Translations under genes and position numbers: made by a program | The notes under the pieces: generated by a model | Told to the model about the DNA's origin: nothing | What the model saw: the letters and a program-made list of their open reading frames with translations, nothing else | The model's database searches: none | Shown here: positions 32,355-33,272 of the stretch, one piece after another | How positions within the stretch are numbered: position 1 is the first letter of the stretch | Layout: every line of letters begins with the position of its first letter | Origin: an uncultured Granulosicoccaceae bacterium | GTDB lineage: Bacteria; Pseudomonadota; Gammaproteobacteria; Granulosicoccales; Granulosicoccaceae | Direction: 5' to 3' | DNA length: 33,272 nt | NCBI GenBank assembly: GCA_937920585.1 | Contig: CAKZSB010000132.1 | Location: forward strand, 1-33,272

Positions 32355-33257
32355 CTAGAAATCGTGCCGCAGGTAGAGCCGGACGCGATCGTCTTCCACA
32401 GAATCCTGTGTCTGGTAAGCCAGACCCAGCTGTACCTTCGGGATACCTTTGTATAGATAACCCAGCATGGTGCCATCGTCGTCCGCGTTGTCCTGCTCTG
32501 AAATCCAGAGTTCAGCGGTCACACTGTGCGGTCCGGCACCGGATGACACAGTGAAGGCTATTTCATCGATGTCACTGCCGGCGTCCTGATCAGTCGACGT
32601 TAGCAGCGCCTTGAAGCCCACGTCGGCGATGTCGTACTGGATGGCAACACCGGTTCGGGAATATTTCGCACCGGTTTTGTCGTTAGAGTCAAACCCAATT
32701 GAAAGACCGAAACCGGCGATGTCATAAGACAGTGCCAATTGCGTCTGGGCTATGCCATCGTCCTGCGCGTCGCCGCCGGCTTCGTTTGCATCGGACTCGC
32801 CAAAGCTCGCTGTCGCCTCAACCCCGACACCATTAAAAATGCCGCTGTAGCCAATCGAATCCGGCAGCCTCAGAGTCATCTCGCTGAAACACCCGAGCGT
32901 GAATGGATCACAGCCCAGGGCACCGACCTTGTTAAAGTAGGCAGACCAGACCGAGCCCACCTGAACCTCACCCCACCTGCCTTTGAAGCCAATGTACGAG
33001 AGGCGATTGGCGTCATCGGGGCTCAGGTTTGCCGATGATCCATCAACGCCAAACTCGTAACGCCCGATAATCGAGTTACCGCGCCCAAGATCCCGGCTGC
33101 CCCTGATCCCGAAGCGTGAGCTCGAGTTTTCGATACTTTGCTCTTCGCCGGCGATATCAATACCGAGCGCGATCCGTGAGTACACCAAAGCATCGGCGCT
33201 CGACACGCCGGGCGAAAGAATCGTGCACATTGCAATGCAAGTGAGAACTTTCTTCAT
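32355..33257 (-). CDS. Gram-negative general porin
   Basis: Outer-membrane beta-barrel channel, probably trimeric. The 300-residue precursor has a signal peptide (MKKVLTCIAMCTILSPGVSSADA). The rest alternates hydrophobic and polar residues in beta strands, including SRFGIRGSRDLGRGNSIIGRYEFGVDG, LSYIGFKGRWGEVQVGSVWSAYF and LSYDIAGFGLSIGFDS. It ends in Phe (YLRHDF), the signal recognised by the barrel-assembly machinery. The early constriction-loop region has a CDPFTLGCF cysteine pair. At about 300 residues it is at the short end for this family. The ATG has GGAG 8 nt upstream. The promoter lies outside the window, so regulation is not visible. Confidence 0.88.
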   Translation of the reverse strand: MKKVLTCIAMCTILSPGVSSADALVYSRIALGIDIAGEEQSIENSSSRFGIRGSRDLGRGNSIIGRYEFGVDGSSANLSPDDANRLSYIGFKGRWGEVQVGSVWSAYFNKVGALGCDPFTLGCFSEMTLRLPDSIGYSGIFNGVGVEATASFGESDANEAGGDAQDDGIAQTQLALSYDIAGFGLSIGFDSNDKTGAKYSRTGVAIQYDIADVGFKALLTSTDQDAGSDIDEIAFTVSSGAGPHSVTAELWISEQDNADDDGTMLGYLYKGIPKVQLGLAYQTQDSVEDDRVRLYLRHDF

Positions 33258-33272
33258 TGTGTAATCTCCGGG

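Overview
The window reads as chromosomal DNA of a free-living, probably aerobic gammaproteobacterium. This rests on a Pol II type DNA polymerase, a YpeA-like acetyltransferase close to the enterobacterial one, a PEP synthase paired with its regulatory protein, an H1-like lysine/alanine-rich protein and a 16-strand-type porin. The single-chain pyruvate carboxylase and a short QueF that resembles alphaproteobacterial forms point away from Enterobacterales and the best-known Pseudomonas species. No rRNA, tRNA, CRISPR array, IS element, integrase or phage gene was seen. Coding density is high and the composition is fairly even.

Layout. (1) 50-3715: paaABCDE on the + strand, the phenylacetyl-CoA epoxidase complex, followed after 7 nt by an NAD(P)-binding epimerase-like gene. 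(2) 4937-7887: a membrane-anchored SH3 protein, a malonyl-CoA synthetase (matB) with a palindrome in its promoter region, and a DUF2239 protein. (3) 7898-15472, - strand: a D-2-hydroxyacid dehydrogenase and a tight moxR-DUF58-DUF4381-batA-batB/C-batD operon, a MoxR chaperone/von Willebrand (aerotolerance-type) membrane system. (4) 16052-16864: a coiled-coil protein of unknown function with a long leader that contains a compact potential RNA structure. (5) 16977-20540, - strand: DNA polymerase II, an H1-like protein with a clear intrinsic terminator, and a small lipoprotein. (6) 20952-26922, - strand: ypeA-like acetyltransferase, pyruvate carboxylase, a glycine-repeat DUF533 protein, a TIGR01244/DUF442 protein and queF. 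(7) 27079-28888, + strand: an M48-type metallopeptidase with a C-terminal TerB-like region and a VOC-fold protein. (8) 28908-33257: ppsA and ppsR diverge from each other, and a porin closes the window on the - strand.

How the genes work together. The metabolic genes centre on acyl-CoA entry and the pyruvate/PEP/oxaloacetate node. PaaABCDE activates phenylacetyl-CoA, a route ending in acetyl-CoA and succinyl-CoA. MatB makes malonyl-CoA, Pyc makes oxaloacetate from pyruvate, PpsA makes PEP from pyruvate, and PpsR switches PpsA on and off by phosphorylation. 

No clearly new multi-gene system was recognised. The least explained items are the coiled-coil gene with its structured leader (15938-16864), the terminator-like hairpin against the pyruvate carboxylase start (24866-24925), and the GATAA repeats upstream of the lipoprotein gene (20608-20676). 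Gene calls rest on reading motifs and remembered family features, without any database search.
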